From Pedobacter sp. PLR (GTDB taxonomy: Bacteria; Bacteroidota; Bacteroidia; Sphingobacteriales; Sphingobacteriaceae), in NCBI RefSeq assembly GCF_026239675.1, contig NZ_JAPIVQ010000007.1:1-64000 (forward strand): a DNA stretch of 64,000 nucleotides. The letters run 5' to 3'. The first letter of the stretch is position 1. The number at the start of each line of letters is the position of its first letter. The position numbers and the translations under genes are program-made. Below the pieces are notes generated by a model. The model was given only the letters and a program-made list of their open reading frames with translations. It ran no database searches and was not told the DNA's origin. This document shows, piece by piece, positions 45,945 through 54,053 of this stretch.

Positions 45945-47294
45945 ATGAAAAGAAACTTACGAAATACCTTTTTAATATTAAGTCTGATCTGCTCGGTTTA
46001 TCAGCTGAAAGCACAACAGAAAATCACCGAAAGCATCAAACCAGATCTCAAAATAAGGAAGAACTTAACAGATGATCAATTACTGGACCTGGTTCAAAAA
46101 CAAACCTTTCGTTATTTCTGGGATTTTGCACATCCTGTAAGCGGGATGGCCCGGGAGCGTAGTAATATCGCTTTTGAATATGGCAATGAGGTAGTCACCA
46201 CAGGTGGCACCGGATTTGGAATTATGGCCACCATTGTAGCTGCCGAAAGACATTTTATCAGTCGCGAACAAGCAGCGGCAAGAACAAAAAAGATTGTAGA
46301 CTTCTTATGGAAAGCAGATATGTTTCATGGGGCTTTCCCCCATTGGTTAAATGGAGAAACAGGGAAGGTGATCCGGTTTAGCCCAAAAGATGATGGGGCT
46401 GACCTCGTAGAAACTTCTTTACTTTTCCAGGGACTTTTGACTGCTGCACAATACTACACTGCCGATAATGCGACAGAAAGAGACCTTAGAAACAAGATAC
46501 AATGGATGTGGGAAGGTATCGAATGGAACTGGTTTACCCAAAACCAGAAAGTACTTTACTGGCATTGGAGCCCCAATAATGGCTGGAGTATGGACCATCA
46601 AATCAGAGGTTACAATGAATGTCTGATCACCTACGTGCTGGCGGCATCCTCTCCAAAACATTCGATAGATCCGAAAGTTTACCATGAAGGCTGGGCGATG
46701 AGCAATACTTTTTTCAATGGCAAAAAATTTAATGACATCACTTTACCACTGGGTTTTGACGGTGGTGGACCATTATTCTTCTCTCAGTACTCTTATTTAG
46801 GATTAGATCCCAGAGGATTGAAAGACAGTTATGCAGATTATTGGGAACAAAACAGAAATCACACACTGATCAACAGAGCATATTGCTTAGAAAACCCAAA
46901 ACAGTACAAAGGTTATGGCACAAACAGCTGGGGCTTAACGGCAAGCGATAGCTGGCAAGGTTATGCGGCACATTCGCCAACAGAAGACCTGGGAGTTATC
47001 AGCCCTACCGCAGCCTTATCCGCATTCCCATACACTCCGGAGTATTCCATGCAGGCTTTAAGACATTTTTACGAGGACAAGGGTGATCAGCTATGGACAC
47101 AATATGGTTTTGTGGATGCCTTTAGTGAACAGCACAACTGGGTGGCAAAATCACACCTGGCTATAGATCAGGGACCGATCATCATCATGATAGAAAACTA
47201 CCGCAGCGGTTTATTGTGGAAGCTGTTTATGAGTAATCCAGCTGTACAAAAAGGGCTGACAAAATTGGGATTCAGTACGCCTGCCATCAAATAG
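45945..47294 (+). CDS. GH144-type beta-1,2-glucanase (glucoamylase-family fold)
   Basis: A 449-residue secreted glycoside hydrolase with the PF10091 (glucoamylase-like) domain used by family GH144. Signal peptide (about 1-24, ending KAQQ), then an alpha/alpha-barrel with FRYFWDFAHP, WWHWSPN-like and MDHQIRGYNECL segments. The founding GH144 enzyme is the endo-beta-1,2-glucanase of Chitinophaga pinensis; others release sophorose. I start at MKRNLRNTFL (45945) because the longer frame lacks a signal peptide. Exact mode (endo or exo) cannot be told. Confidence 0.87.
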   Translation: MKRNLRNTFLILSLICSVYQLKAQQKITESIKPDLKIRKNLTDDQLLDLVQKQTFRYFWDFAHPVSGMARERSNIAFEYGNEVVTTGGTGFGIMATIVAAERHFISREQAAARTKKIVDFLWKADMFHGAFPHWLNGETGKVIRFSPKDDGADLVETSLLFQGLLTAAQYYTADNATERDLRNKIQWMWEGIEWNWFTQNQKVLYWHWSPNNGWSMDHQIRGYNECLITYVLAASSPKHSIDPKVYHEGWAMSNTFFNGKKFNDITLPLGFDGGGPLFFSQYSYLGLDPRGLKDSYADYWEQNRNHTLINRAYCLENPKQYKGYGTNSWGLTASDSWQGYAAHSPTEDLGVISPTAALSAFPYTPEYSMQALRHFYEDKGDQLWTQYGFVDAFSEQHNWVAKSHLAIDQGPIIIMIENYRSGLLWKLFMSNPAVQKGLTKLGFSTPAIK

Positions 47295-47396
47295 TCTGAA
47301 CTCTGATGGCTGATGTATCCTAATTTTTACCAGTCCCGCGTGTTAAAGGACAAAGAAACCTTTATACTCGCGAAAACACAGTTAATTAAACAAAAA

Positions 47397-48056
47397 ATGA
47401 AAAGATTTTACCACTTCTTCCTTGTATTAGCCCTGAGCTCCGGATTCGTTAAAGCACAACAAAAACCAGCATTTTGGAAAGAAATCCAGGACTTCAAACA
47501 TAAAGACAGCATTGCTATGCCTTCTAAAAATGGCATCTTATTCGTTGGCAGCTCCTCTTTTGAGAAATGGGCAGCGCTGGAAACTGTATTCAAAGATTAT
47601 CAGGCGATCAACAGAGGATTTGGCGGCTCTACGCTTGCACAAGCAAATTACTATATCGCCGATCTGGTTTATCCTTACCAACCTCGTCAGGTGGTGATCT
47701 ACAGTGGGGAAAATGACATCGCTACTGACGGCGTAACTGCGATTGAAACATTAAACCGCTTTGCTACTTTTTTCAATAACATCAGACTTAAATATCCGGA
47801 GGTTCCTGTCCTGTATATTTCCATCAAAGACAGTCCTTCGAGAACCAGATATGCCGCTACAAATGCACATACCAATCTCCTGATCAAAGACTATCTGCAA
47901 CATTACCCAAACACAAAATTTGTAGACGTTAACCGTAAAATGTTGCACAATAATGCCCTTCGTCCGGAGCTTTTTCTGGAAGATATGCTGCACATGAAAC
48001 CGGAAGGCTATGCCATCTGGATCAAAGAAATCAAACCATTCCTGGTTAAACCCTAA
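47397..48056 (+). CDS. SGNH/GDSL-family esterase
   Basis: A 219-residue secreted SGNH hydrolase: signal peptide (1-20, ending VKAQ), block I GSSSF with the nucleophile at about Ser53, block II Gly in NRGFGG, block III GEND (the Asn/Gly oxyanion pair) and block V DMLHM with catalytic Asp and His. It removes acyl groups. In this PUL it may strip substituents such as succinyl groups from beta-1,2-glucans, but the target is inferred. Started at MKRFYHFF; the earlier ATG at 47313 lies in non-signal sequence. Confidence 0.88.
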   Translation: MKRFYHFFLVLALSSGFVKAQQKPAFWKEIQDFKHKDSIAMPSKNGILFVGSSSFEKWAALETVFKDYQAINRGFGGSTLAQANYYIADLVYPYQPRQVVIYSGENDIATDGVTAIETLNRFATFFNNIRLKYPEVPVLYISIKDSPSRTRYAATNAHTNLLIKDYLQHYPNTKFVDVNRKMLHNNALRPELFLEDMLHMKPEGYAIWIKEIKPFLVKP

Positions 48057-48080
48057 ATAGACAACTATAATAAAACAATA

Positions 48081-50378
48081 ATGAGAAAAGCGAAGTACTT
48101 ATTTTTCCTGGCCGCGATTTTTAGCTTTAGCAGTAGTTCTGCGCAACAGAAAAAAGCGAATTCCGATCAGCAGATGAACATTTTCATAAAAGACCTGCTT
48201 TCCAAAATGACTTTGGAAGAGAAAATCGGCCAGTTAAACCTGTTAACAGGAGGTGAGGCCACTACAGGCTCTGTGGTCAGCACTGATGTGGAAAGCAAAA
48301 TCAAAAAAGGTCAGGTAGGCGGAATGTTTAGTTTAACTACGCCTGCCAGAATCCGCAAAGCACAGGAAATTGCAGTTACCCAAACGCGCTTGAAAATTCC
48401 CATCATTTTTGGCCAGGATGTGATCCATGGTTATAAAACTACTTTTCCGATTCCATTGGCTTTATCCTGCACCTGGGATTTAGCCCTGATTGAGAAAACA
48501 GCAAGAATTGCCGCTGTTGAGGCCACTGCAGACGGATTAAACTGGACCTTCTCCCCTATGGTGGATATTTCCAGAGACCCACGATGGGGTAGAATTTCTG
48601 AAGGTTCCGGAGAAGATACCTACCTCGGTTCGGAAATCGGCAAAGCCATGGTTAAAGGATACCAGGGCGACGATCTGTCTAAATATAATACCATGATGGC
48701 TTGTGTAAAACACTTCGCCTTATATGGTGCTGCCGAATCTGGCAGGGATTACAATACCACAGACATGAGCCTGAACAGAATGTACAATGAGTATCTTCCT
48801 CCATACAAAGCCGCATTAGATGCAGGTGCTGGTAGTATCATGACTTCCTTCAATGACATTAATGGTGTTCCCGCTACGGCCAACAAATGGTTGATGACCG
48901 ATTTATTACGCAAGCAATGGGGCTTTAATGGCCTTGTAGTAACGGATTATACCGCCGTAAATGAGTTAATTGACCATGGATTGGGAGACCTGCAAACCGT
49001 TTCTGCCCTTGCCCTAAATGCAGGAGTAGACATGGATATGGTAGGAGAAGGATTTCTAAGTACTTTAAAAAAATCAGTTCAGGAAGGAAAAGTAACAGAA
49101 CAACAGGTCACTAATTCTTGTCGCCTGGTATTGGAAGCGAAATATAAGCTGGGTCTATTCGAAGATCCTTTCCGTTACTGCAATGAAGAACGTGCAAAAA
49201 AAGAAATCCTTAAACCGGAACACCTGAAAATAGCCAGAGAAACCGCTGCACAAAGTTTTGTACTGCTAAAAAACCAGGGACAAGTACTTCCCTTAAAGAA
49301 AACAGGTACGGTTGCTTTAATCGGCCCATTGGCAAATACAGGAACAAATATGCCTGGAACCTGGAGTGTAAACAGTGACTTGGAGAAGACCATTTCCCTT
49401 TTACAAGGATTAAAAGACAATGCCGGTCCCGGCCTTAAAATATTGCATAGTGCAGGATCTAACCTTTTAACCGACCCTGAATACCAAAAAAGAGCAACCA
49501 TGTTCGGTCGTGATCTTCCAAGAGATTCCCGTACAGCAGAAGAAATGATTGCTGAAGCAGTTGCTACCGCTAAAAATGCAGATGTAGTGATCGCTGCCCT
49601 TGGTGAAAGTTCGGAAATGACTGGTGAAAGTTCCAGCCGTACCAACCTGGACATTCCAGAGAATCAACAACTTTTATTAAAGGCCTTACTGAAAACAGGA
49701 AAACCAGTGGTGCTGGTCTTATTTACCGGCAGACCCCTGACCCTGAAATGGGAAGATGAAAATGTTCCGGCCATTTTAAATGTATGGTTTGGCGGTACAG
49801 AAGCTGCAAATGCCATTTCCGATGTGTTATTTGGAAAAGTAAATCCATCAGGAAAACTGACCGCTACTTTCCCACAAAACGTAGGACAGATTCCATTGTA
49901 CTACAGCCATAAAAATACCGGCAGACCACTGGAAGAAGGAAAATGGTTCAGCAAATTCAGGTCGAATTACCTCGATGTAAGCAACGAACCCTTATACCCT
50001 TTTGGGTACGGATTAAGTTATACCACTTTTAACTACTCCAATCTAAGGCTAAGCAAAAACAGCTTTAAACCTGGTGAGCTCATTTCGGCGACCGTTACCC
50101 TGAAAAATACCGGAGCTTATACCGGTAAAGAAACGGTGCAGTTGTACATCCGTGATTTAGTCGGCAGCATGACCCGTCCGGTTAAAGAGTTAAAAGGATT
50201 TGAAAAAATCGAGCTTAAAGCCGGAGAAAGTAAAGAAGTTACTTTTAAAATTTCAGAAGAAGACCTGAAGTTCTTTAATGAAGAACTAAAGTTTGTGGCA
50301 GAACCCGGCGACTTCAAATTATTTATAGGCAGCAATTCAAGGGATAATTTAGAAATACCGTTTAAATTGACCCATTAA
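48081..50378 (+). CDS. bglX: Glycoside hydrolase family 3 beta-glucosidase
   Basis: A 765-residue GH3 enzyme. It has a signal peptide (1-22), an (alpha/beta)8 domain with the nucleophile Asp289 in VVTDYTAV, a second alpha/beta domain holding the acid/base in the SSEMTGESS region, and a C-terminal fibronectin III-like domain. Architecture matches BglX. With the GH144 gene it would split sophorose and longer beta-1,2-glucooligosaccharides to glucose in the periplasm. Last gene before the terminator. Confidence 0.95.
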   Translation: MRKAKYLFFLAAIFSFSSSSAQQKKANSDQQMNIFIKDLLSKMTLEEKIGQLNLLTGGEATTGSVVSTDVESKIKKGQVGGMFSLTTPARIRKAQEIAVTQTRLKIPIIFGQDVIHGYKTTFPIPLALSCTWDLALIEKTARIAAVEATADGLNWTFSPMVDISRDPRWGRISEGSGEDTYLGSEIGKAMVKGYQGDDLSKYNTMMACVKHFALYGAAESGRDYNTTDMSLNRMYNEYLPPYKAALDAGAGSIMTSFNDINGVPATANKWLMTDLLRKQWGFNGLVVTDYTAVNELIDHGLGDLQTVSALALNAGVDMDMVGEGFLSTLKKSVQEGKVTEQQVTNSCRLVLEAKYKLGLFEDPFRYCNEERAKKEILKPEHLKIARETAAQSFVLLKNQGQVLPLKKTGTVALIGPLANTGTNMPGTWSVNSDLEKTISLLQGLKDNAGPGLKILHSAGSNLLTDPEYQKRATMFGRDLPRDSRTAEEMIAEAVATAKNADVVIAALGESSEMTGESSSRTNLDIPENQQLLLKALLKTGKPVVLVLFTGRPLTLKWEDENVPAILNVWFGGTEAANAISDVLFGKVNPSGKLTATFPQNVGQIPLYYSHKNTGRPLEEGKWFSKFRSNYLDVSNEPLYPFGYGLSYTTFNYSNLRLSKNSFKPGELISATVTLKNTGAYTGKETVQLYIRDLVGSMTRPVKELKGFEKIELKAGESKEVTFKISEEDLKFFNEELKFVAEPGDFKLFIGSNSRDNLEIPFKLTH

Positions 50379-50396
50379 TACCGACTAATCTCTTCC

Positions 50397-50430
50397 ACCC
50401 CGTTGGTGAAAAACCAACAGGGTTTCTTTA
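50397..50430 (+). terminator. Terminator after the GH3 gene
   Basis: ACCCCGTTGGT (50397-50407) and ACCAACAGGGT (50413-50423) with one mismatch, then TTCTTTACTTTT. It ends the PUL transcript. Confidence 0.85.
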
Positions 50431-50454
50431 CTTTTAAATGATTGGCAAATTGTT

Positions 50455-50462
50455 TAAGTTTG
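50455..50462 (+). promoter_or_regulatory. -7 box touching the esterase start
   Basis: TAAGTTTG, exact TAnnTTTG match, four bases before the ATG at 50467. It gives the esterase its own, nearly leaderless transcript after the PUL terminator. Confidence 0.55.
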
Positions 50463-50466
50463 AATT

Positions 50467-51258
50467 ATGAGCCGCATCAAAACAACACTCTCCATCCTAC
50501 TCCTGGTCTGTAGCCTGAGTTCAAAAGCGCAGGATCTTAAAAAGTATGATAAAGGAAGCTTTATCAAGGGCAAGGATAGTATTTCCTACCGCATTCTCTT
50601 TCCGGAGAATTTCAGTGCGGATAAAAAATACCCTATCCTGTTTTTTTTACATGGAAGTGGAGAGCGCGGCAATGACAATGAGAAACAATTGACACATGGT
50701 GGTAAGCTATTCCTTAAACCGGAGATCCGCAAGCAATTCCCGGCCATCATCGTCTTCCCGCAATGTACAGAAGACAGCTTCTGGTCAAATGTCAGGTTTG
50801 ATACCACTGCTCATGGAAACCGGTCGTTCAACTTTCAAAAGAGAGGAAAGCCGACAAAATCGATGAAAGCTTTACTGGGTATGATTGATAACTTTTTAGA
50901 AAAGCCTTATGTGAACCATGATCAGGTTTATGTTGGCGGTCTTTCTATGGGTGGTATGGGTACTTATGAATTACTGAGACGTAAGCCTAAGCTTTTCGCA
51001 GCGGCGATTGCCATTTGTGGTGGCGACAATGTAGCCAACGTTCAGAAATATAAAAATGTTCCCTTATGGATCTTTCACGGGGAGAAAGATGAGGTAGTTC
51101 CCGTGGTCTTTTCTACCATGATTTCGGATCAGCTCAAAGTGTTGGGAAAAGAACCTAAGCTTACTTTGTATCCGGATGCCCATCACAACAGTTGGGACGC
51201 TGCATTTGCAGATCCCAAACTCTTGCCATGGTTATTTTCTAATCAAAAGAAACAATAG
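50467..51258 (+). CDS. Secreted alpha/beta-hydrolase, PHB-depolymerase/feruloyl-esterase-like
   Basis: A 263-residue alpha/beta hydrolase: signal peptide (1-22, ending SKAQ), oxyanion segment LHGSGERG, nucleophile Ser160 in GLSMGG, acid Asp in GEKDEVVP and His in DAHHNSW. Similar to secreted esterases often found near PULs (COG4099). Has its own promoter directly after the PUL terminator, so its link to the PUL is by position only. Substrate unknown; not a glycosidase. Confidence 0.87.
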   Translation: MSRIKTTLSILLLVCSLSSKAQDLKKYDKGSFIKGKDSISYRILFPENFSADKKYPILFFLHGSGERGNDNEKQLTHGGKLFLKPEIRKQFPAIIVFPQCTEDSFWSNVRFDTTAHGNRSFNFQKRGKPTKSMKALLGMIDNFLEKPYVNHDQVYVGGLSMGGMGTYELLRRKPKLFAAAIAICGGDNVANVQKYKNVPLWIFHGEKDEVVPVVFSTMISDQLKVLGKEPKLTLYPDAHHNSWDAAFADPKLLPWLFSNQKKQ

Positions 51259-51264
51259 CGGTTA

Positions 51265-51990
51265 TTATTCCGCCATATTGTGATAAACAGCTTGAACGTC
51301 ATCGTCCTCTTCCAATTTATCAATTAACTTGAATACATCTGCTGCCTGCTCTTCTGTAACCGGAATAGTAGATAAAGAGATGCGTTCTAATTTTGCACTT
51401 TTCATTTCTACACCGATATCTTCCAGTGCTTTTTGCATTTTACCGAAGTCTTCAAAAGCCGTTTGTACTACTGCAATTTCATTTCCTTCTTCGTCAGCTT
51501 CCAGATATAGTTCTTCCAGACCTGCGTCAATCAATTCAAACTCTAATTCTTCCAGGTCTTTATCACCGGGAACAAAGCGAAAAACCGACTTGCGGCTAAA
51601 AATGAAATCCAGAGAACCTGTTTTACCTAAAGTCCCACCGGTTTTATTGAAATAACTACGAATATTAGCTACCGTTCTATTGGTATTATCGGTTGCTGTT
51701 TCAATCAGGATGGCCACACCATGTTGTGCGTATCCTTCATAAACAAACTCTTCATAACCATTCTCATCTTTGTTGGATGCTCTTTTAATTGCTGCTTCCA
51801 CCGTATGTTTAGGCATATTCACTGCCTTTGCATTCTGGATCGCTGTACGCAAACGGGAGTTGGTATCCGGCGAAGGGCCATTATCTTTAACAGCCATTAC
51901 AATCTCTTTACCTATCCTCGTAAATTGCACGGCCATTTTAGCCCAACGTTTAAATTTCCTTTCTTTTCTGAACTCAAATGCTCTACCCAT
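51265..51990 (-). CDS. yebC: YebC/PmpR-family DNA-binding regulator or translation factor
   Basis: A 241-residue YebC-family protein with the three-domain layout (N-terminal helical part with AMAELSRWAK-like start, central domain, C-terminal domain). Named as a transcriptional regulator in some bacteria and recently as a factor acting on ribosomes stalled at proline-rich stretches in others. Follows the threonine dehydrogenase gene on the minus strand (28-base gap), probably the same transcript. Confidence 0.93.
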   Translation of the reverse strand: MGRAFEFRKERKFKRWAKMAVQFTRIGKEIVMAVKDNGPSPDTNSRLRTAIQNAKAVNMPKHTVEAAIKRASNKDENGYEEFVYEGYAQHGVAILIETATDNTNRTVANIRSYFNKTGGTLGKTGSLDFIFSRKSVFRFVPGDKDLEELEFELIDAGLEELYLEADEEGNEIAVVQTAFEDFGKMQKALEDIGVEMKSAKLERISLSTIPVTEEQAADVFKLIDKLEEDDDVQAVYHNMAE

Positions 51991-52018
51991 TGTATCTTTT
52001 ATTTAAGGAATTTCCTTA

Positions 52019-52969
52019 TTAATGATTATTCTGTAAGTTCGTTAACATATCTGTTGTCATCTTCGACAAATCAAACTCCGGCTTCCATCCCCAATCTTTC
52101 TGAGCGAAGCTGTCGTCGATAGAACGAGGCCAGCTGTTGGCAATTGCCTGGCGTGGATCATTCTCCGTGTAAGTTAATTTAAAATCCGGAATATGTTTTC
52201 TGATTTCTGAAGCTAATACCTCTGGGGTGAAATGTACACCACCGAAGTTATAACTAGAACGGATAGAGATTTTGCTTGCTTCCGCGTCCATCAGTTCGAT
52301 GGTACCACGAATTGCATCATCCATATACATCATTGGCAATTCTGTTTCTGCGTTTAAGAAAGAAGCATAGCTACCTTTTGTTAAAGCATCATGGAAAATA
52401 TGGATGGCATAGTCTGTCGTTCCACCACCTGGAGCAGCTTTCCAGCTGATCAATCCCGGGTAACGGATACTACGTACATCTAAACCAAATTTCTGGTGGT
52501 AATACTCGCACCAACGTTCACCTGCCAGTTTACTGATACCATAAACCGTATTCGGGTCCATTACACAGTATTGCGAGGTTAAGTCTTTTGGAGAATTCGG
52601 TCCGAATACCGCGATAGAACTTGGCCAGTAAACTTTTGCTGTTTTATAAACGATCGCAAGGTCTAAGATATTCAATAAACCATTCATGTTCAGGTCCCAT
52701 GCTAATTTAGGATTCTGCTCACCTGTAGCGGATAATAAAGCGGCTAATAAATAAACCTGAGTAGGCTTATATTTTTGAAATATGCTATTCAGAATATCTT
52801 TCTCAAGTACGTTTACGAACTCAAATGGTCCTGAATTTTTGATGTCATAATCAGGTCTGCGGATATCACAAGCTACTACATTACTTTCACCGTAAGTCTT
52901 ACGTAAGGCGGTTACTAATTCAGTGCCGATCTGACCGTTAGAACCTAATACTAATATTTTCTCAATCAT
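52019..52969 (-). CDS. L-threonine 3-dehydrogenase (SDR/epimerase type)
   Basis: A 316-residue extended SDR of the threonine dehydrogenase type found in Flavobacteria and Cytophaga relatives. NAD motif GSNGQIG (near residues 9-15), conserved LAALLSATGE and TVYGISKLAGE (catalytic Tyr-x3-Lys). Oxidises threonine to 2-amino-3-oxobutyrate, the substrate of Kbl (27.6 kb). Start set at MIEKILVLG (52969); the ATG at 52993 lies inside the -7 box at 52991-52998 and cannot be used. Confidence 0.9.
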   Translation of the reverse strand: MIEKILVLGSNGQIGTELVTALRKTYGESNVVACDIRRPDYDIKNSGPFEFVNVLEKDILNSIFQKYKPTQVYLLAALLSATGEQNPKLAWDLNMNGLLNILDLAIVYKTAKVYWPSSIAVFGPNSPKDLTSQYCVMDPNTVYGISKLAGERWCEYYHQKFGLDVRSIRYPGLISWKAAPGGGTTDYAIHIFHDALTKGSYASFLNAETELPMMYMDDAIRGTIELMDAEASKISIRSSYNFGGVHFTPEVLASEIRKHIPDFKLTYTENDPRQAIANSWPRSIDDSFAQKDWGWKPEFDLSKMTTDMLTNLQNNH

Positions 52970-52990
52970 GAATTTTTGTATGGATTTTGA

Positions 52991-52998
52991 CAAAGTTA
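52991..52998 (-). promoter_or_regulatory. -7 box of threonine dehydrogenase gene
   Basis: TAACTTTG on the minus strand, 21 bases before the ATG at 52969. It overlaps the frame's first ATG and so decides the start. Confidence 0.6.
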
Positions 52999-53374
52999 AA
53001 AAAACGAAACAAACCTCTATAAAATGTTTATGATTTATATGTTTTTGTATTTTTCATGCACGTTTTTCATCGCCATTTATGGGTAAAAAAGGGCTAAAGT
53101 ACCTCAAAAAACAGCTCAGGATACTCCTGAAAAACAAGATTAAACTAATTAGGATGAAATAACGTTTTAGGAGTACAATGAACTGTGAAAAACCACGTTA
53201 AACGTCCTTTAATTTCTGCACATTTTCAGCTCCTGACAAGGAAAAAGTTGATTAAGTAACAAAAACATGATATATTAGAATTATTGTGTATTTCGCACAC
53301 TAACCATTATTTTTTGCTTATTATTACAAAACAAAACACACTTTAACCATATAAAAACACCTAAACAGCCTAGT
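52999..53374. other. Intergenic region with alternative hairpins before the 3-keto-glycoside locus
   Basis: About 375 bases with no gene. TCAGGA-TAC-TCCTGA (53116-53130) forms a small hairpin. The same TACTCCT (53122-53128) can instead pair with AGGAGTA (53169-53175), extended by AAAAC/GTTTT. The two folds exclude each other, as in attenuators. Nothing proves a function. No exact TAnnTTTG box found for the plus-strand gene. Confidence 0.35.
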
Positions 53375-54034
53375 ATGAACAGAAGAGAAGCAGTGAAAAG
53401 TGTTGCCTTTTTAATGGGAGGCGCATTGTCTGCAACTACTATTGGAGTATTTTTAGATAGTTGTACTTCACCATCTAATAAAACATCCGGGAACTTATTT
53501 TCTGCCGATCAGGAAAAGATTATCACGGAAGTTGCAGATATCATTATCCCTACGACGAGTACGCCAGGGGCTAAAGCAGCTGGAGTTGGTCCATTCATCG
53601 CGATGATGATGAAGGATTGCTACCCGGAAGATGCTCAAAAAGCATTTGTTAAAGGTCTGGAAGATCTGGAAAAACAGTCTCAGGACACTTTCAAAAAATC
53701 ATTCCTTGAAATTTCTGTACCTCAGCGTCAGGAACTCTTAAACAAAGTTAGAGAGGCTACGATTGCAGCAAATAAAACTGAAAAAGACGAATTAGAGAAA
53801 CAACAAGAAAACATCACTCAGAAAAAATCTGAAAAGGAAGCTCCGGGCAACGCAATGACGCCAAAGGACAAACCTAAAACCACACCTCAATTCTTCGCCA
53901 TCATCAGGGACTTAACCTTACTGGGTTATTTTACTTCCGAAATTGGTGCTACCAAGGCTATGGCCTATGTAGAAATCCCTGGCCGTTACGACGGCGATGT
54001 GCCTTTAAAACCAGGTCAAAAAGTTTGGTCATAA
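53375..54034 (+). CDS. Gluconate 2-dehydrogenase subunit 3 family protein (Tat signal)
   Basis: A 219-residue small subunit of the kind that partners GMC-type sugar dehydrogenases. The N-terminus has a Tat-like leader (NRREAVKS, then a hydrophobic stretch) ending FLDSC, so it may also be lipid-anchored. The GMC gene, which has no leader of its own, follows after 20 bases; in related FAD-glucose dehydrogenases the small subunit carries the catalytic one through the Tat system as hitchhiker. A Lys/Glu-rich insertion near 130-165 is unusual. Confidence 0.9.
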   Translation: MNRREAVKSVAFLMGGALSATTIGVFLDSCTSPSNKTSGNLFSADQEKIITEVADIIIPTTSTPGAKAAGVGPFIAMMMKDCYPEDAQKAFVKGLEDLEKQSQDTFKKSFLEISVPQRQELLNKVREATIAANKTEKDELEKQQENITQKKSEKEAPGNAMTPKDKPKTTPQFFAIIRDLTLLGYFTSEIGATKAMAYVEIPGRYDGDVPLKPGQKVWS

Positions 54035-54053
54035 ACCTTTTAGAAATTAAACA

